From contig NW_005195220.1 in assembly GCF_000372725.1 (NCBI RefSeq), positions 10,082 to 69,224 on the forward strand: 59,143 bases of DNA. The letters run 5' to 3'. Under the pieces are notes generated by a model. It was given only the letters and a program-made list of their open reading frames with translations. It was not told the origin of the DNA and searched no databases. Both the position numbers and the translations under genes were made by a program. Shown here piece by piece: positions 1-9,148 of this stretch. How positions within the stretch are numbered: the first letter of the stretch is position 1; each line of letters begins with the position of its first letter. Source of the stretch: Emiliania huxleyi CCMP1516 (lineage: Eukaryota > Haptophyta > Isochrysidales > Noelaerhabdaceae).

Positions 1-166
1 CCGCGTTTTGTGCGAGGGCCTCTGCGCGAGTGGAGCGGAAGAAGAGCGCGCCGGACCTTACGTACACCACGTCCGAGCGCGCAGACTGCAGCTCCTCGCG
101 CTGGATCTGGAGCAGGCGGAGGTCGGTGTCGCGTGGCCGAGCCGGCAGCTGGCTCGTGCTTGGCAT
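1..166 (-). CDS. prefoldin-like small protein, 5' part only
   Basis: The minus strand opens with ATG at 166 and stays open to the window edge (55 codons). The peptide begins MPSTSQLPARPRD and continues into an amphipathic stretch LLQIQREELQSARSDVVYV followed by SGALFFRSTRAEAL. A helix, then VYxxxxxxLFF, then R-x-E-AL resembles small prefoldin-like proteins of the ASDURF/PDRG1 type, which act in co-chaperone complexes; this match rests on pattern memory only. A perfect donor-like GTAAGG lies inside the frame (sense strand, after the VVY codons), so the first exon may end there, although the frame after it still reads as protein. The gene diverges from the large plus-strand gene starting at 639. 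Its 3' end is outside the window. Confidence 0.45.
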   Translation of the reverse strand, partial: MPSTSQLPARPRDTDLRLLQIQREELQSARSDVVYVRSGALFFRSTRAEALAQNA

Positions 167-638
167 AGAGTGGTTGCGGGTCTGATTTCTTTCAAAAGAT
201 TTCGTGGCGCGACACAACGCGCCGGAAAACTCAAAAAAGAAAGAAAGAAACCTCGGCTCTCAAACTGTCACTCCCCTTTCTCCCGGCCGGGGTGGGGCGC
301 GCGCGGGGGCGGCGGGTGTGCGGGATGTCTGTGGGCCCGAGAGCGATGTGTTCTGTCCGCCTTGCGTTTGTTTTCAAAACATCGAAGGCAAAGCTTAAAA
401 GAATACATCGAAAAAAAGAAACCTCTGCGCCCCACCAGCCAGACCAGCCGTTTGGCGCCACCAGCCACATGCTGCCTCCACCAGCCACATGCTGCCTCCG
501 CTAAACGACTTGGCGACCGGCTTCACCGGCTTTTTGCTTCGCCTACGGCAGGGCCAGCGCGGCCGTCCGCCGCGCAGGCAGGTCTGCCAGACGCACCACG
601 AGCCGCGGGCCTGCGCGGCGGGCGGCGGCGAGGTTGCG
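167..638. promoter_or_regulatory. divergent intergenic region between two 5' ends
   Basis: This 472-bp stretch separates the start codon of the minus-strand gene (166) from that of the plus-strand gene (639), so it should hold both promoters. An A-rich part (about 225-255 and 385-420) stands out from the GC-rich surroundings. The phrase CCACCAGCCACATGCTGCCT is repeated in tandem at about 459-499. No TATA box or known operator was recognised. Confidence 0.35.
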
Positions 639-3497
639 ATGTGGGAAGGTGCGCTCGCACCGTTCGAGGGCGAGGGCGGAGCGCCACCGGCGCCGCTGCC
701 GGGGAGCCTGCCGTACCAGCACGCCGCCTGCTTCCTCCTCCTCGCGCTCTGCGTCCGCCTCCTCATCCGGCGGCTCCGTCACCGTCACCGCGCGCTGCTG
801 GCCGCCGACTGCGTCTCTCTCTCCGGCCACCGGGCGGCAGCGACGCCGCCGCTGTCGGGCTGGCGCGCGGTGAGCGAGCGTTGCGGCCGGGCCTCGACGC
901 GCCTGCGCGCGCTCGCGCGCTCCTTCGTCGCCCCCGCCGAGCTCGCCGACGCCGTGCTGACGCTCGCCGAGCAGCTCGAGGCGCGAGAGGCGCAGGTGGT
1001 ATCTAGCCGAGATACAGGCGGAGGTCCAGCCGAGATATCGCCGAGCAGCTCGAGGCGGGAGGCGCAGGTGGCGCGCTCCAGTTCTCCCCTCCAGGCCACC
1101 TCGAGTGTGCATCGAGGTGGTCATTGAGAGGGGAGACCTAGAGACTGAGCGGGCCGGAGGTTCTCTTGTCTGTCTGCAGGTGGCGCGCTCGTCGCAGAGG
1201 CTCGAGAAGTACCACTCGATGCTGCACCAGCGCGCAGGGCTGATCGCCTCGCTCCTCGAACCGACCGACGACCTCGCCGCCAGCGGAGAGGCACACGGCT
1301 CGACCGGCGCCGACGCCGCCCTGCAGCAGCGCAAGCTGGCAGAGGCACTGCGAACCCCTCGCCTCCCTCCCCCTCCCCCTCCCCCTCCCCCTCCTCTTCC
1401 CCTACCCCTCCCCCCCCCCCCCCCCCCCCTTCCCCCCCCACCCTCCGCCCTTCCCTCCCCTTCCCCCGCCGCCCCCCCCACCTCGCGCCCCCCCCCCCCC
1501 CCCCCCCCCACCCCCCCCCCCCCCCTCCCCCGCCCCCCCCCGCCCCCGCCCCCTCGGGGGGGGGTGCCAAGCCCCACCCTTTAAGGGAGGGGCCAAAAGG
1601 CCCGGGGCCCGTGGCCAGGGTTCCGTAGGCCCCCCCCGAGGGGGGCTCCCACGCGGCGGGCCCCGCAAACCTTCAGAAGGGGCCCTTCTCTCAGCTCGGG
1701 AAGCGGTTCCGGGGGGGGGGGGGGTGGGCCGAATTAGGCCCCCAGCTGGAGAATCTAATGTGGGCCTTCCCATTTTTCCCCATTTTTTCCCTTTTCTCCC
1801 TTTTTCTCCCCACAGGCCCCCAGCTGCAGCAGATAGTGCTTGAGTTCGACCCTCCCCAAGACGGGGGTACCCTGACAGGGGGGGTGCTGTCCCTTCCCCT
1901 TCCCCCCCCGCCCCCTTCCCCGCCTCCTCCCCGTGGCAACTTCGCCGACCAACCGTGCCTCCCCCCTTTCCCCCCCTTCCCCCCCTCTCAGGTGGCACCG
2001 CCCTCCCTCCTCCTCCTCCTCCTCCCCCTCCTCCGACGCGCGGGCCGAGCAGACTTGGCTGCTGCAGCTTAACCGACAGGTGCCCCTCTCGACCCTCCAG
2101 AGACACTTCCAAGACACTTCAGAGACACTTCAGAGACACTTCAGCTGCTGCAGCAACCGACAGGCGCCCCTCTCGACCCTCCTGCTCGAGACCGAGGCGG
2201 AGGCGGTGGTGCCGGCGGGCACGGGCGGCGCGTGGCTCGTCGCGGCGCCGCTCGCAGCCGCGCGTGCAGCTGCTGCCGAGCGGTTCGTCGTCTCAGTTCG
2301 TGAGGAGTGATGTCTAGGCGCACGTGCGGCCGCGTGTGGAGGAGCTGCTCGAGCTGCACCGCCGGAAGCTATGGCGCGTCGCCGCAGTGTCGGGGGCGGC
2401 ATGAAGCGACTCGTGAAAGGAGGGGCCTGACGGAGCGCGTGAATTCAGGCGCGCCGAGCAGCCAGGGGCGACAAGCCGCGGCATCGCCCCCGCCGCGGTG
2501 TGGCATGCGCGCGACACGGCTGGACGTGTCGTGGGCACGTCCGTGACGTGTCCCCGGCGCGCCCCCCCGCAGGTAGAGCACGCGCGCGACCAGGCCAACG
2601 CGCTGCTGCGGCGGCGCGGCGTGCCGAGGCTGCACTGCGCAGCTGCGGCAGCTCCTCTTCACGGCTGCAGCTGTGAACAGGTACCACGGCTCTGCCAAGC
2701 ACGAGCTGCATGTGCGCGAGTGGCTCGCGCGCGCGCGGCGAGAGGCGAGGGCTTGCTCTTCCTCCTCTGCTCCTCCTCCTCTGCTCCTCTTCCCTGCTCC
2801 TCCTCCCCTGCCCTCCTCTGCCCTCCTCTGCCCTCTCACACAACCTTCTGCCCCCCCCCCCCCCCCCACAGGCACGGCCGCCCTCCCTCCACATCTCCCT
2901 CTCGGAGTGGGAGAAGAGCTCGTCGCGCCGCACCGCCACCACCGCAGCACCGCACCCCAACACCCCGCCCCACCGCCACCCGCCCGCTCACCCGCCACCC
3001 GCCCTCGCCGCCCTCACGCACTCCACGCCCTTCCGCGCGCCGCCGGCGCCGGCCGCGCACCGCGGTGATGGCGGCGCCGGTCTTGCGGGCGGCGCGGCGA
3101 GCGGCGAGGAGCAAGGCGGCGCGGGCGGCGGCGGCGATGGGGGCGGCGGCGAGGGTTGCGGCGGCGATGGTTGCGGCGGCGATGGCTGCGGCGGCGATGG
3201 CGGCGGCGGGGTCCGAGCTTGGACGCTGCCGGTCGGCGGGTCGCTGCTGTGGGTGAACGACTTGGCGGACGGCGTTGCGGTGCGTCTGCGAGTGGGCGAG
3301 GCTGCGACGCGCACGCTGCAGCCGGGAGAGCGGTGCGAGAGCTGCTCCTGCGGACGGGCGGGCGGGCAGACCACTCAGGGATGAGCCCTGTTTACTGCGT
3401 GGAGTAGGTGCGAGCTGCTGATGCCACGGTTGGCTTCGGGCGGTACGAGTGGCGGCGCTGCGTCGAGGCGGGAGGCGGAGGCGCGGACGGGGGCGGC

Positions 3498-3529
<32 letters not shown>

Positions 3530-6428
3530 AGGGGAGGGAGGGGAGGGAGGAGGAGGGGGAGGAGGAGGGGGAGGGGGAGGGGGGGTGGCCGGGGGCGGGG
3601 CGGAGGTGCGCGTGGTGCCGGTGAGCAAGCCTCGCGCAGCACGGCAATCAATGAGGCACTGGTGTCCTACTCCGCCAGCAATGGATGGATAGGTGGACAG
3701 CATCACGCAGTACGGGACGTTTGCAGAGGCCGAGGAGGGGGGGGCGGCTTGCGGGACAAGCGAGGGCGATCTCACGCAGCGCGACGCAGAGGAGGCGCGC
3801 ATCTCGCAGCGAGATGCAGCCGAGATGCAGCCGAGATGCAGCCGAGACGAGGCGAGATGCCCCGAGACGAGGCGAGATGGCCCGAGATGAGGCGAGATGG
3901 CCCGAGATGAGGCGAGATGGCCCGAGATTAGGCGCACGCGCCGGTGCCGAGTCCGAGGCGGTCGCACGCCGCGGCGGGGGGCGGCGGCGGGGCGGAGGGC
4001 GGCGCGGAGAGCGGGGCGGAGGGCGGGGCGGAGAGCGGGGCGGAGGGCGGCGCGGAGGGCGGCACGGAGCGTGTGGTCGAGGTCGAGGCGGCGCCTCCCG
4101 CGGAGGCGGTGCGCGCCGTGTCGGAGGAGGAGAAGGCCGAGGCGATCTCGGAGGCGGCCGCCGCCGTCGTCCGCTTCTCGTCGTTCGCTCGCCGCTTGGG
4201 CGACCGCGACGATGTCTGCGACCGGACCGCCGCGCTCGGCTTGCTGCCGGAGCTGGGCGACCACTCCGCGCGGCACGAGAGCCTAGAAGCAGGAAGACGT
4301 GTTCTTGTCTCCCAACCGGCGCTCGAGAGGACACGCACTCCGCCGTATTCGACCGCACTCGGCCGCGTCCCGCGGTATTCTCCCCTCCTCGTACTCACGC
4401 GGTGCGGTGGAGCAGTTGCACAATGCCGCCCTCCCGCCCCGAGGCTGGCGTCTCCACCACGTAGGCTGCCCATATCTCCCCATATCTCCCCATATCTCCC
4501 GCCCCGAGGCTGGCGTCTCCTCCACGTAGGCTCGAGAGGACAGCCGCCGCGCTCGCCGCGGCGACGCGCTGCTCGGCGCAGTCCCACTCCCTCCTCACGG
4601 CGTTGCAGCGGCTGCCCGCGGCGCGCGGCGCGCGGCAGTGCGCGTGCGACTCTCGCCCGGCGGACACTGCCTGGCGGCTGCGGAGCTGGTGATGAGCTCT
4701 TGCCACGCTCTTTCCGAGTAGGTGCGATTCGCTGGCGGAGCAGCTGGCGGCGGGGACAGCGGCGAGCGGCGCCCTCGCCGTCTCGCTCGAGGCGGCGACG
4801 CGTCGGATGCCTGGCTTGTCCACGACACGTCCACGACACGTCGATGGCGTGTCCCGCAGGCGCACGCGGCCGGGCTAATGCTAACGGCGGTGCAGGGCGC
4901 GTTGTGCGGGCCGGCGCCGCGGGCGCGCGAGCAGCTGCGCCGGCTCTCCTCTCCGCAGGTGCCACGAGTCAATGGGGAGCTGCGGGCGAAGTAGTCATTC
5001 ATTCATTGCGCCGACAGGTCGAGGCGGCGAGCGCGATCTTGCAGGCCGCCGCAGTCAAGGCTTCGCCGCCGTTCCGTGCCGCCCTCGCGGCGGCGGCGGA
5101 CCGGATCATGGCGACGGGCGGCGCGCTCGGCCGGCTGAAGCGGCTGCTGCCGCAGGAGCCGCCGCCTGATCATTAGTTCGTGACGAGTACTGAGTAGTTA
5201 CTCCCTGAGCTGCTGCCGGCCGCAGGAGGCTGTCGCTGCGCCCGAGGCGACGCGAGGCGCGAGCGACGCCGACGGATCGGCCGACGGCGCGACCGGGCCC
5301 GTCTCGCCCGCGGCCCGCTCGCCGGGCGACACGTCGACCACGAGCCCCACCAAGGGGCCTCCACTCTACGGCCCTACCTCGGAGGCGTGCACGACTCCCT
5401 AGACACTTCCTAGACACTTCCTAGACACTCCCTAGACACTTCCTAGACGCTCCCTAGACGCTTCCTAGACACTTCCTAGACACTTCCTAGACGCTTCCTA
5501 GACGCTCCCTAGACACTCCCTAGACACTTCCTAGACACTCCCTAGACACTCCCTAGACACTTCCTAGACGCTCCCTAGACGCTCCCTAGACGCTCCTTAG
5601 ACGCTTCCTAGACACTTCCTCGGAGGCGCGCACGCCTAGAGGCGGAGGACGTCCTCTTGAGTACGTGCACGTGCGTACACTTGTGCTCCAGCTGGCGCCC
5701 GAGAGGACACGGACTCACACTCACGCGCTGCTCTGAGGACGCTGCACGAGAGGGGTCTTCGCACACCCCCGAGGTCGGTGTATTCAGCACGCAGGCCTCC
5801 GGGGCCTCCGAGGCGCCGACGCCGCCGCCGCCCGAGCCGGCGACGAACGCGCCGACGCCGGCGTCGGCGACGCCGGCGTCGGCGACGCCGGCCGCATCCG
5901 AGGCGACCAAGCTCGACTCTGAGATTGCGGAGCAGCGCCGGCAGCTCGAGACGGAGCGCGAGGCGTTGCGCGCCCGCCGCCTCTCCCGATCGTGCCGCCA
6001 CAGCGGCGCAGCAGGCTTCTCGCCAGACTCGCTCCGCACCTCCCCCTCCGCCGCCGGCTCCTCCCCCTCCGCCGCCGGCGCCTCGCCCGCGTTTCCCGCC
6101 TCTCCAGCCTGCTCTCGCGCCGGCTCGTCCCCCTGCGGGCTCGGCGCGGAACGCACGCCGAGCGCGCTCACGGCCGCGTCGGAGGCGGCCACCGTCGAGG
6201 TTGCGGCCGCCCCCGCCGTCGGCAGCCCGGCATCGGTCGTCTATTCGATCGCCGGCCACCCCCTCTACGACGCCCCGCCGGCAAGCCCCGCCCGCCGCTC
6301 CGACTCGCGCGCCTCGCTCTCGTCCGCCGAGGAGAACCGGCCCGCCAACGGCTCGCGGCACCGCCACTCCGCCGAGGCGACCACGGTGCCCGCAAAGGCG
6401 CGCGAGATGACTCGAGATGACGGTAGAT

Positions 6429-6481
<53 letters not shown>

Positions 6482-6760
6482 GACACCCTCTCACGCCCCG
6501 ACCCTTCCCCTTCCCCGCGGCGGCAGGTCGCAGAGTTCGAGGCGCTGGCCTCGCCCTCCCAGTCGCCCTCGCTTCGCTCGCCGCGCGACTCCTCGCCGGC
6601 GGACGTCGACTCGCCCGCGGACGGCGCCTCGCCGCGCCGCGTCTCTGGCTACCGCCTCGCGGCGAACGCTCTCGTCGAGCAGCGCGTGCGGCGCGCTCGG
6701 CTCTGCAACAGCCACTCCCCCGAGGCCCAGGACGAGGAGGCGGAGGAGCTGGGCGTGTGA
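639..6760 (+). CDS. multi-exon protein of unknown function, N-terminal membrane segment
   Basis: I do not recognise the family. Exon 1 (639-995, ATG at 639) encodes 119 residues with one hydrophobic segment (HAACFLLLALCVRLLI, about residues 29-44) and ends LAEQLEAREAQ. Exon 2 starts at 1180 in phase (VARSSQRLEKYHSML). Later exon-like pieces include HVRPRVEELLELHRRKLWRV (about 2321-2400), RYHGSAKHELHVREWLARA (about 2675-2740), WTLPVGGSLLWVNDLADG (about 3218-3330), EEEKAEAISEAAAAVVRF (about 4080-4286), 4728-4803, 4860-4960, an exon ending at 5155, one starting at 5226 (EAVAAPEATRG), 5795 to about 6400, and the last exon 6527-6760 with TGA at 6758. The product would be partly helical, Ser/Pro/Ala-rich and membrane anchored. 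Introns carry GT, GC or GA donors and are full of simple repeats. Exon borders between 1.35 and 4.7 kb are uncertain. Confidence 0.5.
1365..1815 (+). repeat. C-rich low-complexity intron
   Basis: This stretch between exon 2 of the unknown gene and the piece starting at 1816 is mostly runs of C and CCCCCT on the plus strand, with a few G-runs near 1560-1720. It ends in a pyrimidine tract and CCCACAG at 1809-1815, a clear splice acceptor. Because poly-C reads without stops, it produces spurious proline- or glycine-rich reading frames on both strands. Homopolymer lengths here are likely to be unreliable. Confidence 0.75.
3795..3935 (+). repeat. CCGAGATG intronic tandem repeat
   Basis: Degenerate units of about 10-15 bp (CGAGATG, CCGAGATGAGG, GCCGAGATGCA) are repeated. 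Related CCGAGAT units occur in introns of the minus-strand NAD synthetase gene (about 17430-17510, 17780-17825 and 19890-20025), where they are in the same orientation relative to transcription. The repeat fits an intron of the surrounding gene; the flanking exon borders were not fixed. Confidence 0.6.
5156..5225 (+). other. 70-nt GA-AG intron within a duplicated segment
   Basis: The exon ends RLLPQ at 5155 and the next exon resumes in phase at 5226 (EAVAAPEATRG). The intervening 70 nt starts GAGCCG and ends CCGCAG, and contains an in-frame TAG. GCTGCTGCCG followed by CGCAGGAG is present at both borders (about 5143-5158 and 5210-5228). The donor is GA, and no GT nearby keeps the frame. Confidence 0.6.
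5394..5617 (+). repeat. 11-bp minisatellite (CTAGACACTTC) inside an intron
   Basis: About twenty copies of an 11-bp unit, CTAGACACTTC with C/T and A/G variants, fill the stretch. Every unit contains TAG, so the array is not coding. It is bordered by a 17-bp direct repeat, CCTCGGAGGCGNGCACG, at 5377-5393 and 5618-5634, which contains AG|GC and so offers both a GC donor and an AG acceptor. The same unit with one base changed (CTAGGCACTTC) occurs in the same sense in an intron of the NAD synthetase gene (17883-18107). Confidence 0.85.
6429..6480 (+). repeat. (CA)n microsatellite
   Basis: An uninterrupted run of about 26 CA dinucleotides lies in the last intron of the unknown gene, just upstream of a pyrimidine-rich stretch and the acceptor CGGCGGCAG that ends at 6526. 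Confidence 0.95.
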
Positions 6761-7956
6761 GGGGCCGCGGCCTCCAGCAACCCGCCGCCTCGAGACGCGC
6801 CTCGCTTGGCCTGACAGACAGCCGGCCGCTTGGCCGTGTCTTGACACAGAGGGGGGGAAGGGGGGGTGCAAGCGCGGCGTCATGCGCTCGTCGGTCATCG
6901 CGCCTACTCCCCCTCCCCTCCCCCGCAGTCACATGCGTACCCACCGAGGACCCTCAGTCGCCGAGGGCGAGCGAGCTGCGCGCTCGTCCAGGCTCCATGA
7001 CCCGTTGCGCCCCGACCGAACGCCACAGTCGGTGTCGCTGTGGCGACGCGCGCGCCTTCACGTTCGACCTCTCACATGAGTTTAGCCGAATTTTTCACGG
7101 TACGCGAGCGCTTTTCTAGCTCGCACTCTCTTTTTATACTGTCAAATCAAGAGGGACGTTTTTACCTCACCTTACCTTAGACCGAGAGAGAGAGCGCGGG
7201 CGCGGTGCACAGGGACAGGCCACACACCCCACACGCCACAGCGATTCGTCACTCAGAGGCGCGCGCGAACACTCACATAGCGAGTCAGAGATCGAGCTCC
7301 TAACTAATCACCTCCGCTGGCTCATCCGCCCGGGCGCTGGCTGCGACCCTCGCCCCTCGGGGGCATGGTCGGCGGAGTTCGCCGAAGAAAGGGTGGTCGG
7401 GGGGAGCTCAGGCAGGCTGCTCACCCACGTGCACCCCGGTGCACCGGGCCAGGGCCGAGCGTTTTTGATCTCTGGGTCAGTGGGCGCCCGACGTATCCAC
7501 GCAAGCGTGGTCCGCGGTCCGCGCGCATGGCATACAGGCGTTCGCCAGACCGCGCAGAGGCTAGGCGACCGGGGAAGGACTAGCTCAAGGGCAACACAGC
7601 GTTCCAGAGTCGGCGTCGCTATCATCTTCCCTCTCTCCGAGTCCTGGCCGCCGCCTGTTGCTCCGTGTCCAATGGTACTGCTGTCGCTTAGATCACAGAT
7701 CACACAGTAAGGCCCCGTAGCTACTCGAGTATGGATGGAAAAAATCCGCCTCTCGCCCTGGCGCCTGGGATCTACAATGCTGTCTTAAAAGGTCCGACCT
7801 GTGGAGGTGCCGCGTCCTGTGCCCCGTTCGTGCCGCGCGTGTTTCTCGCTGTCTTGTGAGGAATTTGAAAAAAATCATCAAGTCGATCGCTTTGCCCCGC
7901 GATGACACGCTCTCGGGGACTCCTTCCGAATCGCGCCCGCTCGGTTAGGCGAGGCC
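6761..7956. other. intergenic, no gene seen
   Basis: This holds the 3' flank of the unknown gene and the 5' flank of the SHOCT-like gene. CCTTACCTTA occurs at about 7166-7180, and a similar ACCTTACCTTACAG lies in the 3' flank of the next gene (about 8724-8737), so it may be a recurrent 3' element. GTGCACCCCGGTGCAC (about 7430-7445) is a short palindrome. Open frames on either strand lack protein-like composition. Confidence 0.5.
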
Positions 7957-8514
7957 ATGCCGCGGCTAATCTTCAAGCGTGTCGCTCTCGACATTCCGAT
8001 CAAGAAAGACGAAGGAATCGCGTTCGTCGACGACGCAGATCGGGCAGCAGCAGCGGCTGCTTTAGCGGCAGTGGAGGCCGCGGACGCAGCAGCAGAGGCG
8101 GCGGACGCGGCGGAAGCTGTACGTGTGGCGGCAGAGGCGGAGAGGGCGGAGGCGGCGGCGGAGGCGATGGAAGCTGAGTGGGTGGTGGAGGCGGCAGAGG
8201 CGGCGGAGGCGGAAAGGGTGGCAGCGGAGGCGGAGGTGGCGGAGGCTAAGCGGGTGGCGGCAGAGGCGGAGGCAGCCGAGGCCGGTGAGGAGTCCAACCA
8301 GGTTCAGGCAAACGAGCTCCACCCACCAAGCTTCGAAGAGGCGACGCGCAACTTCCCCCTCGGGCAGCCCGTCTCGCAAGCTCCGAATGAAGTACCCACA
8401 GAGCTGGCGCTCATCCGCCTGCATCAGTTCAAGGTGCTCCTCGATGCCGGCGCGATTTCGCAGGAGGAATACGAGATCGCCAAGCAGAAGCTGCTGAGCG
8501 TCTTGATGTCGTGA
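7957..8514 (+). CDS. Ala/Glu-rich helical protein with C-terminal SHOCT-like domain
   Basis: This is an intact single-exon frame of 185 codons from ATG at 7957 to TGA at 8512. Residues 1-28 (MPRLIFKRVALDIPIKKDEG...) form a short hydrophobic-basic head. Residues about 29-112 are a monotonous Ala/Glu helix (AAEAADAAEA and similar), probably a long single helix or coiled coil. The last ~35 residues (LIRLHQFKVLLDAGAISQEE, then YEIAKQKLL) match the SHOCT pattern, L..L..L.D.G.IS.EEY...K.KLL, a small helical module often found at the C-terminus of otherwise unrelated proteins. Cellular role unknown. The A-tract GAAAAAAATC about 85 nt upstream may belong to the promoter. Confidence 0.75.
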   Translation: MPRLIFKRVALDIPIKKDEGIAFVDDADRAAAAAALAAVEAADAAAEAADAAEAVRVAAEAERAEAAAEAMEAEWVVEAAEAAEAERVAAEAEVAEAKRVAAEAEAAEAGEESNQVQANELHPPSFEEATRNFPLGQPVSQAPNEVPTELALIRLHQFKVLLDAGAISQEEYEIAKQKLLSVLMS

Positions 8515-9148
8515 GTCTCGTGACGCGTGCGAGTGGTGCGTGCGAGTCTGGCGGGCGGGAACGGGGAAGCCTCGCCGGGCGGCGCGGGCGCGAGGCGGAG
8601 CCGTCACAGACAGCTGCCTGCGCAAGATCCAAGAGAACACCCGTCCCTGCCTGGAGGAGCGACGCAGGGTCTGGCGAGGGTCGCCCCCCCTTGCCGCGCC
8701 TACCTTGTGTGTGTGGATAAGTTTACCTTACCTTACAGAACCCACGTCACTGGTCGGAATCTGAATTCGTAAACACATGTGCCGACATAGAGAATAGAGT
8801 GTAGAGAGATAAAAAAACACCGCCTCTTTGCATATTTTGGGTCGTCAGCTCGCTCGAGACGCTTCCCAGTTCTCAGCCGAGTCGTGTCCCTCTCTGTGTG
8901 ATGGCTGTGTATGGCGGGTCCTATGACTTTTGTGCGCCTCTCGTCTCTCTGACTCGACAAAAACTCTCGCTACAACATGTACATGTACTGATGTGCTCTC
9001 TCTGAGTTGCTCTCTCACTGACACCTATGACCTCCCCCGCCGGAGTCCTCCCATCCCTCCTATCATCTGAGAGCGAGACCTGTCGGCATCGCCTCTCTGT
9101 CTGGAAGAAAGAATTTCACAAACATAACTCTCTGTCTCCCTGCGAGCG
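8515..9148. other. intergenic, no gene seen
   Basis: This holds the 3' flank of the SHOCT-like gene and the 5' flank of the gene starting at 9149. It is less GC-rich than the genes. ACCTTACCTTACAG is near 8724-8737. AAAGAATTTCAC lies about 35-45 nt before the next ATG and loosely resembles the AATTCTTT motif seen upstream of other genes on the sense strand. Confidence 0.4.

Noticed and set aside
8..1006. A 332-codon plus-strand frame across the left edge
   Set aside because: It begins with TTG, its composition is Arg/Ala/Pro-rich, and it overlaps the better-supported exon 1 of the unknown gene in another frame and a plausible minus-strand coding segment.
1365..1815. Proline-rich or glycine-rich proteins encoded in the C-run region
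   Set aside because: Homopolymer and CCCCT tracts have no stops in any frame. The ends are spliced-out boundaries and the residues have no sequence complexity.
5394..5617. A CRISPR array
   Set aside because: The units are contiguous 11-bp repeats without unique spacers, in a eukaryotic intron.
6265..6486. Cys-Val repeat proteins over the dinucleotide run
   Set aside because: They are translations of the (CA)n microsatellite.
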